Source: Bacteroidales bacterium UBA2714 | Lineage (GTDB): Bacteria; Bacteroidota; Bacteroidia; Bacteroidales; P3 | Reading direction: 5' to 3' | DNA length: 27,363 nucleotides | NCBI GenBank assembly: GCA_002354035.1 | Contig: DEKU01000007.1 | Span: 5,512-32,874 of the forward strand | In this document: positions 16,626-24,445 of the stretch, piece after piece | Position numbering within the stretch: the first letter of the stretch is position 1 | Layout of the letters: every line of letters begins with the position of its first letter | Translations under genes and position numbers: made by a program | Notes under the pieces: generated by a model | Seen by the model: only the letters and a program-made list of their open reading frames with translations | The model's database searches: none | Told to the model about the DNA's origin: nothing

Positions 16626-16742
16626 CCCATGAAGTAGGCTATGGAAGTTGGCTCAACGGCACTCCTACAGCTCCTCGTCGGAATAGTGATAGGGCTTGTT
16701 CTGCCGAGCGGGGAAACGCCTGAGTGATTCTTTGAGTTTCAT
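16626..16742 (-). pseudogene. Decayed 5' fragment of a second DUF3667 gene
   Basis: This stretch repeats the first 30-odd codons of the adjacent DUF3667 gene. The 72 bases at 16671-16742 match 17549-17620 at 61 positions (about 85%). The encoded start, KESLRRFPARQNKPYHYSDEE, parallels KETLGRFRTWQNKPYHNSDEE in the intact copy. Codon 26 is TAG where the intact gene has GAA, and codon 30, the first zinc-ribbon Cys, is TGA instead of TGT. Weaker similarity continues to about 16626, then is lost. The ATG overlaps the intact gene's stop as ATGA, so it once was an in-operon tandem copy. As read, it encodes only 25 residues. Confidence 0.8.
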
Positions 16743-17620
16743 GTCTTGGATTGTGCGGTTTTTTTGCTGACGAAGTAGCCAAAGGCGAGGATGCCTGCAA
16801 GAGCGACCAGGTAAAGCAAGAGGATTGTTGCGACTTGCGGAAGTTTTTCGGGGTGGGTTGTGACGATATTTAAAAAGTTTATAAAGATGACAAAGAAGAT
16901 GCCCCAGACCGCGAAGCACAAAAGAATACGCCAGATAGTGCCCCAAGGTCGGTAGCCGAAAAGCTGGCGGTAAGCGATGTAGTAGTAAACCGGTATCAGA
17001 AGCGAGAACAAAATAAAGAAATCGGAAAGGAAAACAATGACGAGGATGAGGATGTTCATGAAAAGCTGGATGAAGATGCCTTCAGGGAGTGTGTGGCGTG
17101 TATGGCGTGGGGCAAAATGGAAGAATAGCCATGTAGGGATAATCATTGCCACAGAGATCAGCATGGCGTTCCATGCAGGGTGTTCGGAAACCCATTCAAA
17201 GACCATTTGAACGACTTTGCCTCCCTTGTCTTCAGGAGTGGCCGCATAGTCCCAACCAAGAAGTTGCTGCACCACGACGTAAAAAATGGCAAGAATGAAG
17301 AGCATATTGAAAGGCTTGTAGCAAATCTGATGCTGGCCGTCGAGATATGCACCGATAAGGCGTCCGGGACGTATGAAAAGCTGGAGGAGGGTGTTCGGCA
17401 GAGAACGGGAATCCAAGCCCCACACATCGAGGATGCTTTTACCCACCCACTTCCACGTGATGCGGCCATCTTTGGCATCCTGACGGCATACAGGGCAGTA
17501 GTTTCCCCTGAACACGTTACCGCAGTTGGCACAACGATGCTCTTCTTGTTCCTCGTCGGAATTGTGATAGGGTTTGTTCTGCCAAGTGCGGAAACGTCCG
17601 AGTGTTTCTTTCAGGTTCAT
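16739..17620 (-). CDS. DUF3667 membrane protein with N-terminal zinc ribbon
   Basis: The 293-residue protein begins with a short cytoplasmic segment holding a zinc-ribbon (Cys30, Cys33, Cys42, Cys45 in CANC and CPVC), followed by the DUF3667 hallmark GRITWKWVGKSILDVWGLDSRSLPNTL, cut here as RSLPNTLLQLFIRPGRLIGAYL, at about 52-94. About five hydrophobic helices follow (roughly 103-122, 152-172, 183-215, 228-250, 262-284). The function of the family is unknown. It starts three bases after the Gate-domain gene's stop and is followed by a decayed copy of itself. The membership in this operon suggests a link to transport across the envelope, but this is inference only. Confidence 0.85.
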   Translation of the reverse strand: MNLKETLGRFRTWQNKPYHNSDEEQEEHRCANCGNVFRGNYCPVCRQDAKDGRITWKWVGKSILDVWGLDSRSLPNTLLQLFIRPGRLIGAYLDGQHQICYKPFNMLFILAIFYVVVQQLLGWDYAATPEDKGGKVVQMVFEWVSEHPAWNAMLISVAMIIPTWLFFHFAPRHTRHTLPEGIFIQLFMNILILVIVFLSDFFILFSLLIPVYYYIAYRQLFGYRPWGTIWRILLCFAVWGIFFVIFINFLNIVTTHPEKLPQVATILLLYLVALAGILAFGYFVSKKTAQSKT

Positions 17621-17623
17621 GCC

Positions 17624-18862
17624 TTAGAAAAGAAGACTGAACAGAACCCAGAGCCAGTGGGCGGCGATGCCGGCGCAGAGACCTCCGATGGTGTGGGCTC
17701 CGATGGCTTTGCCAATCAGTTTGCGGTAGCCGAGGGTGTCGAGCATGGCGGTGTGGGTGGAGAGGTAGCCGCTCCAGCACATGCCCATGGCGGTGAAGAC
17801 GGCGATGGCGTTGTTGTCGATGATGCCTTCGGAGATGAAGCGTGGCACAAGGCCGAGGGCGGCGCCGACGGCACCGAGGGCGGTGATGGGGAAGGAGACG
17901 AGGGCACCGTTCTGGAAGCCGAAGAGCCAGTAGAAGACGACATTGATTTTGTCGGCAAGCCAGGTGATGACGGGTACGCCTTCGTAGGCGGCGCCGGTGT
18001 ACTGGTGGGTGGCGGCGTCGGGGCCGAAGGTGAGCATCATGACGAGGGTGGAGATGCAGAGCACGCCGGGGATGATGGCGAAGCCGATGCTTACGCCGTC
18101 CTTACCGCCGTCGAGGAGGGAGTTGAGAAAACGCTGGAAAATGGAGCCTTCGCTTTTGAAGGAGATCTGCTGCTCGTCGCCGGTGAATTCGGCCACGGGG
18201 GTGTCAAGTTCGGGATAGGCGCGGAGGGTGAAGCGCTGCATGAGGCGGGTGGAGACGATGCTGCCTATGATGGCACCGACGATGCCCACGAGCGCGCCCT
18301 TGCCAAAGCCGAGGCCGGTCATGAAGGCCAGCACCATGAGGCCCATGCCGAAGGCGGTGCCGAAGTTGGTGAGGGAGACGAGCTGGTATTTCTTGAAGTA
18401 TTGGGCGAAGTTTTTGTCCTGGGCGAGGGAGATGATGGCGGGGTTGTCGGAGAGGAAGGTGAGGATGGCACCGAGGGCGGCGACGCCAGGGAGATTGTAG
18501 AGCGGTTTCATGAGGGGGCGCAGGATGTTCTCGAGCAGGCGGACTACGCCGAATTCGACCAGCAGCTTGCCGATGGCGCCCATGAGGACGCAGATGGCCA
18601 TGATGTAGAAGACGGTTTCGAGCAGGAGGTGGTAGGCGGTCTGCATGAAGGTGTTGAGCATGTGGGGGAGGGTCATCTTGTAGGCCATGAACCAGAAGAA
18701 GCCTATGAAGATGAGGAGGAAGATGATGGCCTCGATGGAGCGCTTGCTGGTGAACTTGAGGGGGCTGGCTATTTTGAGCCGACGCTCGATGCCGCGGAAA
18801 GCGGACTCGGCCCAGCGGGCGTAGCCCGTGGTTTTGTTTTTGTGGTGGTTGTGAATATCCAT
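17624..18862 (-). CDS. Gate-domain (nucleoside-recognition-like) inner-membrane protein
   Basis: The 412-residue polytopic protein has about nine to ten hydrophobic helices. It resembles the Gate/nucleoside-recognition family found in transporter-like proteins of unknown substrate (the YjiH and CD0519/CD1768-like groups). Visible marks are SIEAIIFLLIFIGFFWFMAY near the N-terminus, a first Gate segment with LPGVAALGAILTFLSDNPA, a glycine-rich pair TAFGMGLMVLAFMTGLGFGK, and a second Gate region IGFAIIPGVLCISTLVMML. Helix-breaking SDNPAI in the first Gate segment is a likely substrate or ion-binding site. It lies between a porin gene (41 bases upstream) and the DUF3667 gene (3 bases downstream), so the outer- and inner-membrane proteins could form one uptake or export route. 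Confidence 0.72.
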   Translation of the reverse strand: MDIHNHHKNKTTGYARWAESAFRGIERRLKIASPLKFTSKRSIEAIIFLLIFIGFFWFMAYKMTLPHMLNTFMQTAYHLLLETVFYIMAICVLMGAIGKLLVEFGVVRLLENILRPLMKPLYNLPGVAALGAILTFLSDNPAIISLAQDKNFAQYFKKYQLVSLTNFGTAFGMGLMVLAFMTGLGFGKGALVGIVGAIIGSIVSTRLMQRFTLRAYPELDTPVAEFTGDEQQISFKSEGSIFQRFLNSLLDGGKDGVSIGFAIIPGVLCISTLVMMLTFGPDAATHQYTGAAYEGVPVITWLADKINVVFYWLFGFQNGALVSFPITALGAVGAALGLVPRFISEGIIDNNAIAVFTAMGMCWSGYLSTHTAMLDTLGYRKLIGKAIGAHTIGGLCAGIAAHWLWVLFSLLF

Positions 18863-18903
18863 GATATGAGGGCGTTTGGGGTTTGCCTGTCTATACTAAG
18901 GGA

Positions 18904-20055
18904 TTATTGTTGTTGGTTTTCCTGCATGATGCGGGCCATGCGCTGTTTGAGCATGCGGTAGATTTCCATGCTCCAGGTGATGCCGATGTTGGCACGGAGG
19001 GAGTTGGTGACGACATCGGGGGTGGCGGTGCGACGGTTGGCCACAAAGGCGTGGAGCCGGAAGTCGGGGTTGACTTTGGGGTGGTATTCCATGCCGAGGC
19101 CATAGGTGAGATGGCTGCTGCCGGTTTGGCAGAAGATGTCGTAGTAGCCGAGATCGATGTTGTTGCCAATACCGAAGCCGGGCAGTGCGTTGTCGGAGTG
19201 GTTTTGCTCATAGGCACCTTTGACGAAAATGTTCCACTCTTTGTTGAAATAGACGTTGGCGCAGCTGACGACGGCGAAGTTGTTGCCCCAGTCCTCGAGG
19301 CCGTTGGCGTGGTGGATAAGGTCGAGGTAGATGTCCCAGTGATCGTATTCCAGTTCGTGGCCGATGGCGATGTAGTTCATGAATTTGCGGTCGGGACGTT
19401 GGAACATGTTGACGGAATGGAGGAGTTTGAGGTGGCCCACCTTGCCGCTGTAGAAGAGGTTGAAGGACATGAGTCCGCTCTTCCATTCGTTGCCGAGGCC
19501 GTAGCCGAGGTCGGCGCCATAGTGGACATAGGGGGAGTTGGCCACCTGGAAGAGGAGCATGTGGTTGGCGTCGTCGGTTTTATAGGCGGCGGCGACGGCA
19601 GGCTGGAAGCAGTAGAAGTTGTCCCAGTAGTTGGTGCTGAAAAGGACGTTGATGGGGGGAGCGTCGTATTCGAAGCCGCCGACGGCCAAGGCGTCCTTAC
19701 CGAAACGGAGCATCCAGTTGGGGGAAGGGGTATAGTTGATATAGAGGAAGTCGGTGTTGTCGAAAAGGCTGACGCTGCCCGGCGAGGCGATAATGCGCTG
19801 GCGGAAGAAGTAAGAGAACTTCTCGCCAAGGGGACCGCCTATGACAAAGTTGAAGTAGCGGCCGTGGAAGCCGTAGGGGTTCAGGACATCGTAGTTGCGG
19901 CTGTTGGTTTCATGATAGTAGTCGAAGTCGGTGCGTGCCTCAAGTTTTATCTGGGTGAAGATGGGCGTGAAGTCGACCTGAGACTTCGCAAAGGGCGATA
20001 TTGCAAGCATGAGGAGCAGTGCAATAGGACGTAAAGTTTTTTGTTTCAGAATCAT
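18904..20055 (-). CDS. OprO/OprP-like porin, outer-membrane beta barrel
   Basis: This 383-residue protein has a signal peptide (residues 1-25, ending AISPFAKSQ) and a barrel of alternating aromatic/polar strands such as ARTDFDYYHETN, FVIGGPLGEKFSYFFRQRI, FLYINYTPSPNWMLRFGKD and GYYDIFCQTGSSHLTYGLGM. The layout resembles phosphate-selective-type porins (Porin_O_P) common in Bacteroidota. The C-terminus is a charged helix-like tail (RMLKQRMARIMQENQQQ), not the usual terminal aromatic strand, which is somewhat odd. I start at the ATG at 20055; an upstream frame to 20088 would spoil the signal peptide. It is the first gene of the porin/Gate/DUF3667 unit, with a promoter element 31 bases upstream. 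Substrate is unknown. Confidence 0.8.
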   Translation of the reverse strand: MILKQKTLRPIALLLMLAISPFAKSQVDFTPIFTQIKLEARTDFDYYHETNSRNYDVLNPYGFHGRYFNFVIGGPLGEKFSYFFRQRIIASPGSVSLFDNTDFLYINYTPSPNWMLRFGKDALAVGGFEYDAPPINVLFSTNYWDNFYCFQPAVAAAYKTDDANHMLLFQVANSPYVHYGADLGYGLGNEWKSGLMSFNLFYSGKVGHLKLLHSVNMFQRPDRKFMNYIAIGHELEYDHWDIYLDLIHHANGLEDWGNNFAVVSCANVYFNKEWNIFVKGAYEQNHSDNALPGFGIGNNIDLGYYDIFCQTGSSHLTYGLGMEYHPKVNPDFRLHAFVANRRTATPDVVTNSLRANIGITWSMEIYRMLKQRMARIMQENQQQ

Positions 20056-20085
20056 ATATAAAACGATTTTATGTGCTAACTGGTG

Positions 20086-20093
20086 CAAAAATA
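20086..20093 (-). promoter_or_regulatory. -7 promoter element of the porin operon
   Basis: TATTTTTG (20093 to 20086, minus strand) matches TAnnTTTG; transcription near 20079 would give a leader of about 24 bases. The expected -33 position reads CTG rather than TTG. Confidence 0.45.
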
Positions 20094-20430
20094 CAAAAAT
20101 ATATTGAAAAAACAGGAATGCAGACGGTTTTTTTAGAGCGGGGAGGTGGTTTGGGTTGTGGTGGAGAGAGGTTTGGTTGGGGGATGACGGAGGAGAGAGG
20201 GACTGGCGTTGAAAAAAAATGTGTGCAACGATGATGTTTGGTGCAATAAAGCGGGCTGGACTGCGTTAAGGGTATGCAGAAAAGGAGTGGGTCGAGCCTA
20301 TGCCCCGGACTGGGAAAGGAGAGGCAGGCTGGATTTGGTCTTTTTGTGCAGAAACAGTTTGGAGCATTCTTTCAGCATTGAGAAAACAGAGTAAGTAATA
20401 ACATTTCATCCTACTACAAAAAGCGAGTAT
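20094..20430 (+). other. Intergenic region between the divergent porin and antiporter genes
   Basis: The gap between the porin and the antiporter is 375 bases and contains the porin promoter. The rest is a G-rich plus strand with short frames only, including one of 61 codons at 20209-20394 with no family features. I found no TAnnTTTG element placed convincingly for the antiporter gene. Confidence 0.5.
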
Positions 20431-22692
20431 ATGTCGTCGTTGCCTCCCATTTTTTTAGATTTGGCCATCATTCTGATCACCGCCGGGGTCATCACCGTGG
20501 TGTTCAAGTGGCTGAAACAGCCTTTGGTGTTGGGGTATATAGTGGCTGGTTTTTTCATAGGACCTTATTTCCCGTGGTTTCCCGCCATCACCGACGAGGG
20601 GAATGTGCACGTGTGGAGCGACATCGGCATCGTGTTCTTGATGTTTGCCTTGGGACTGGAATTCAGTATCAAGAAATTGAAGCGGGTGGGAGCCACCGGG
20701 GCGATTACGGCTCTGACGGAGCTGGCCATCATGTTTGTGGCTGGCAACACGGTGGGACACCTGCTGGGGATGAAGACGATGGATTGTGTGTTTCTGGGGT
20801 GCATGCTTTCGATTTCGTCCACCACGATTATCATCAAGTCGTTTGACGACTTGAAACTGAAGCAGCAGCGGTTTACCAGCACGGTGACGGCTGTGCTGGT
20901 GGTGGAGGATTTGGTGGCCGTGTTGCTGCTGGTGATACTGAGCACGCTGAGCGTGGGAAAGAGTGTGAACGGAGGCGAGCTGGTGCTGAGCATGGTGAAG
21001 CTGGCATTCTTCCTCATCGTTTGGTTTACGTTCGGGATATTCCTTCTGCCCACGTTTCTGCGGTGGATGCGCCGTTGGATGACGGAGGAGACCCTGTGCA
21101 TCGTGGCCGTGGGGTTGTGTTTTGGAATGGTGGTGATGGCCGATTTTGCCGGTTTCTCCACGGCTCTGGGTGCCTTCGTGATGGGAGCCATACTGAGCGA
21201 GACCATCGAGGCCGACGTGATACACCGCATCATCACCCCGCTGAAGAACCTGTTCGGAGCGGTGTTTTTTGTGTCGGTGGGCATGTTGGTGAATCCAGAG
21301 GTGCTGGTGAAACACTGGCTGCCGATAGTGGTGATTGCCGCGGTGGTGATAGTGGTGAAGTCGAGTGCCGCCACCCTGGGCATACTGCTGAGCGGCAAAC
21401 CCCTGCGCAGTGCCATGCAGGGAGGTTTCTGCTTTTGCCAAATAGGCGAGTTCAGCTTTATCATAGCGGGACTGGGGTTGAGCTTTAAGGTGATAGACCC
21501 GGTGCTTTATCCCATCATCGTATCGGTGTCGATACTGACTACTTTTGTTACTCCTTATATGATTAAGGCGGGACTGCCCGCCTACGAGTTTGTCTGGCCA
21601 CGGCTGCCGCAAAGGCTGAAACAGGCCTTGGAGCATTACAGCACCAGTGGCCGTGTGAACACCCATGAGAAGAAGTTGGGCACATTTGTGCGTAAGCAAC
21701 TAATGTCGATATTGCTCTACAGCGCCATCCTTATTGCCCTGGGGCTGCTGAGCGTACTGCTGCTGCGGCCGACCATCGACGGGCTTTTTGCGTCGTGGAG
21801 CATACCGCAGGTGTGGGGAAGGCTGCTGGGCATGATGGCAACGCTGGTGGTGCAAGCCCCGTTCCTGTGGGCGCTGGCGGTGAAGAATGTGAACCGCGAG
21901 CGCATACGCAAAATGCTGCACACCTACAGCCACAGCCAGGTGGCCGTGATACCGCTGCTGGCATTGCGCTATTTTGTGGCACTGTTCATGGTGGGCTGGA
22001 TCATATCGCGCTATATGCATCTGGCGGCCGGACTGGTGGTGGTGGTGGCCATCGTGGTGGTGGCCTCTGTGCTGCTTTCGCGGCGAGCCACCGACTTCTA
22101 TAACCGCATCGAGGACCATTTCGTCACCAACTTCTACCAGCGCCAAGCCCAGAACTCGTTCAAGATTCCCGAGTCGCTGGAAAAGAATTTCATCATGGAA
22201 CGGATGACGGTGACCCCCTATTCCCCCTTAGCGGGGCTGAAACTGCAAGACTCGCACCTGCGCCAAAATTATGGGGTAAACCTGATTTCGATAGAACGTG
22301 CCGGGAAGGTGTATGACCTGCCGGACAAGGACATGCTGCTGATGCCGGCCGACCGCCTCACCATTCTGGGCAACGAGGAACAGCTGTCGCACGTCAGAGC
22401 CACCGTGGAGGTGGAGCCCGACATGCTAATCCATGACCACTCGGACAATGAAATCAACACCTACCGACTGGAGGTGGGCACGGACAGCCGCTTGACGGGA
22501 CAGACGATAATAGAGGCCCACCTGATGGAGAAGTACAAGTCGATGGTGATTGCCATCGAACGGGGCAAGGACTACATGATCAACCCCCCTGCCGACACAG
22601 TGTTCAAACATGGGGATGTGGTGTGGATGGTGTCGCCCTTAGAACTGAAGCTGAACGACCTGCGGGTTGACAGCGTGCCTGCTGAGAATTAA
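20431..22692 (+). CDS. CPA2-family cation/proton antiporter with two TrkA-C domains
   Basis: The 753-residue protein is a KefB/KefC-like monovalent cation/proton antiporter. The transport part (about 1-385) has QPLVLGYIVAGFFIGPY, DIGIVFLMFALGLEFSIKKL, SISSTTIIIKSFDDL, VVEDLVAVLLL, and STALGAFVMGAILSET, all family marks. A second hydrophobic block of about four helices (roughly 425-565) follows. The cytoplasmic tail has two regulatory TrkA-C-like domains (about 592-668 and 680-750), each with a Leu/Ile-rich fold and a PADRLTILG or KHGDVVWMV ending. There is no TrkA-N NAD-binding domain, unlike KefB/C. It should exchange K+ or Na+ for H+ and be gated by a small ligand; the ion is not readable. 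The CtpA-type gene starts 34 bases downstream on the same strand. Confidence 0.9.
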   Translation: MSSLPPIFLDLAIILITAGVITVVFKWLKQPLVLGYIVAGFFIGPYFPWFPAITDEGNVHVWSDIGIVFLMFALGLEFSIKKLKRVGATGAITALTELAIMFVAGNTVGHLLGMKTMDCVFLGCMLSISSTTIIIKSFDDLKLKQQRFTSTVTAVLVVEDLVAVLLLVILSTLSVGKSVNGGELVLSMVKLAFFLIVWFTFGIFLLPTFLRWMRRWMTEETLCIVAVGLCFGMVVMADFAGFSTALGAFVMGAILSETIEADVIHRIITPLKNLFGAVFFVSVGMLVNPEVLVKHWLPIVVIAAVVIVVKSSAATLGILLSGKPLRSAMQGGFCFCQIGEFSFIIAGLGLSFKVIDPVLYPIIVSVSILTTFVTPYMIKAGLPAYEFVWPRLPQRLKQALEHYSTSGRVNTHEKKLGTFVRKQLMSILLYSAILIALGLLSVLLLRPTIDGLFASWSIPQVWGRLLGMMATLVVQAPFLWALAVKNVNRERIRKMLHTYSHSQVAVIPLLALRYFVALFMVGWIISRYMHLAAGLVVVVAIVVVASVLLSRRATDFYNRIEDHFVTNFYQRQAQNSFKIPESLEKNFIMERMTVTPYSPLAGLKLQDSHLRQNYGVNLISIERAGKVYDLPDKDMLLMPADRLTILGNEEQLSHVRATVEVEPDMLIHDHSDNEINTYRLEVGTDSRLTGQTIIEAHLMEKYKSMVIAIERGKDYMINPPADTVFKHGDVVWMVSPLELKLNDLRVDSVPAEN

Positions 22693-22726
22693 CAAACTAA
22701 CACCGACGATATAATAAAAAAGATAC

Positions 22727-24361
22727 ATGAAACGAGTACTGACACTGCTATTGTGGTTGGGGCTGGCGATTAACGCCGCCGCACAGACCGACAAGGGATT
22801 TGAGATTTCCAAGAATCTGGAGATTTTTGCCAATGTGTATAAGAACCTTCACATGAACTATGTGGACGATGTGGACCCCGGTAAGACCATGAAAGTGGCC
22901 ATCGACGCCATGCTGGCCTCGATGGACCCATACACCAACTACTTTGCCGAGAGCGACATGGAGGATGTGAAGATGCAAGTGCTGGGGCAGTATGGCGGCA
23001 TTGGGTCGTTAATACATCAGGAGGGAGGGAAAATATTTGTGGCCGAACCCTACGAGGGTCTGCCAGCCGACAAGGCAGGACTGAAGATTGGCGACCGCAT
23101 AGTGGCCGTGAACGGCGAGAGCACAGAAGGCAAGACCAATGCCGATGTGAGCAGTGCCATGCGCGGACAGGCCGGGACCCAAGTGACCCTGCGGCTGGAA
23201 CGCGAGGGGAAGGAATTCGACGTGACCATCACCCGCGCCGAAATCCGGCTTCCCAACGTGCCCTACAGCGGCATGGTGGAAGGCAACATAGGGTACATCC
23301 GCTTAGACGAATTCACCCAGAACGCCGCGAAGAATGTGCGCGAAGCCTTCAAGAAACTGAAACGCGACAACCCCGGCATGAAAGGCATCATTCTGGACCT
23401 GCGGGGCAACGGAGGCGGCCTGATGGGCGAAGCGGTAGACATCGTGAACATCTGGGTACCGCAGAACGAACTGGTTGTAGAGACCAAGGGCAAGGTGGCG
23501 TCCAAAAACATAAAGTCGCGCACCCGTATGCCCGCCGAGGATCTGGACATCCCGGTGGCAGTGCTGATAAACGGACAAAGCGCCTCGGCCAGTGAGATTG
23601 TGAGCGGAAGCCTCCAAGATCTGGACCGCGCGGTGGTAATCGGCGAGCGGTCATACGGCAAGGGCTTGGTGCAAAACATCCTGCCCATGCCTTACAACAG
23701 CCAGATGAAGGTGACCGTGTCGAAATACTTCATCCCCTCCGGCCGCTGCATACAGGCCATCGACTACAAGCACCGCGACGAAAACGGGCGCGCCATCAAA
23801 GTGCCCGACTCGCTGAAGACGGCCTTCTCCACTCGCCATGGCCGCACGGTGTATGACGGTTTCGGCATCGAGCCAGACATTGAAGTGGAACACCCCTCCT
23901 CATCGCTCCTGTCCGTGGCGCTGTACAACCGCTTCCATTTCTTCAACTATGCCATCAAATTCCACCGCGAACACGACACCATCCCCGCACCCAAAGACTT
24001 TGTCATCACCGACGAGATTTATCAAGACTTCATCAACTACCTGTCCGACAAAACATACGAATATACCACCTACACCGAGAACATCATCTCCGACCTCCGC
24101 AAGGTGGCCGAGGAAGAGGAATATATGGACAATCTGAAACAACAGATTGAGCAGTTGGAGAAAACCTACAAGGAGGCCAAGAAAGACGACCTGATACGCC
24201 ATCGCGACGAGATAAGCCAGCTGCTGCAAGACGCCATTCTGGTCCACTACTACTACCGCAAGGGCAGTATCGAGGGAGCCCTGTCGCAGGACCCCGATGT
24301 GAAGAAAGCCGTAGAGATACTCTCCTCCCCCACCGAGTACAACAAAATCCTGAACCGCTAA
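22727..24361 (+). CDS. S41 family C-terminal processing protease (CtpA-type)
   Basis: The 544-residue exported serine protease has a signal peptide (1-20, ending NAAAQ), a helical N-terminal part with DAMLASMDPYTNYF, a PDZ domain (about 85-170: GIGSLIHQEGG, GLPADKAGLKIGDRIVAVNG) and the S41 catalytic core (about 180-390). The Ser/Lys dyad fits Ser287 in GQSASASEIVSG and Lys312 in GERSYGKGLVQ, with the usual 25-residue spacing. A predicted coiled, charged C-terminal extension (about 430-530, EEEEYMDNLKQQIEQLEKTY) follows. It would trim or degrade periplasmic proteins by C-terminal recognition. It is preceded by the antiporter gene and followed in the same frame by the O-antigen-ligase-like gene, so it is likely in the middle of a transcript. 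Confidence 0.93.
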   Translation: MKRVLTLLLWLGLAINAAAQTDKGFEISKNLEIFANVYKNLHMNYVDDVDPGKTMKVAIDAMLASMDPYTNYFAESDMEDVKMQVLGQYGGIGSLIHQEGGKIFVAEPYEGLPADKAGLKIGDRIVAVNGESTEGKTNADVSSAMRGQAGTQVTLRLEREGKEFDVTITRAEIRLPNVPYSGMVEGNIGYIRLDEFTQNAAKNVREAFKKLKRDNPGMKGIILDLRGNGGGLMGEAVDIVNIWVPQNELVVETKGKVASKNIKSRTRMPAEDLDIPVAVLINGQSASASEIVSGSLQDLDRAVVIGERSYGKGLVQNILPMPYNSQMKVTVSKYFIPSGRCIQAIDYKHRDENGRAIKVPDSLKTAFSTRHGRTVYDGFGIEPDIEVEHPSSSLLSVALYNRFHFFNYAIKFHREHDTIPAPKDFVITDEIYQDFINYLSDKTYEYTTYTENIISDLRKVAEEEEYMDNLKQQIEQLEKTYKEAKKDDLIRHRDEISQLLQDAILVHYYYRKGSIEGALSQDPDVKKAVEILSSPTEYNKILNR

Positions 24362-24445
24362 AGCCCGCCACACGATACTCAAAAACTGAATCGAGCCATC
24401 CGCGCACTTGTTCATAGAATCCTTTATGTCACCCTCCTGACAGGA

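Noticed and set aside
17180..18961. A 593-codon open frame on the plus strand opposite the Gate-domain and DUF3667 genes
   Set aside because: It is low-complexity (Glu/Gly/Asp/Val-rich) and opposes two genes with clear helices and motifs, so it is a mirror of codon bias.
18883..20034. A 383-codon open frame on the plus strand opposite the porin gene
   Set aside because: It has the same Val/Glu/Gly-rich shadow composition and no signal peptide or family match; the minus strand has a signal peptide and barrel strands.
20209..20394. A 61-codon open frame in the porin/antiporter gap
   Set aside because: It has no family features, no promoter of its own, and an irregular composition. I treat it as non-coding.
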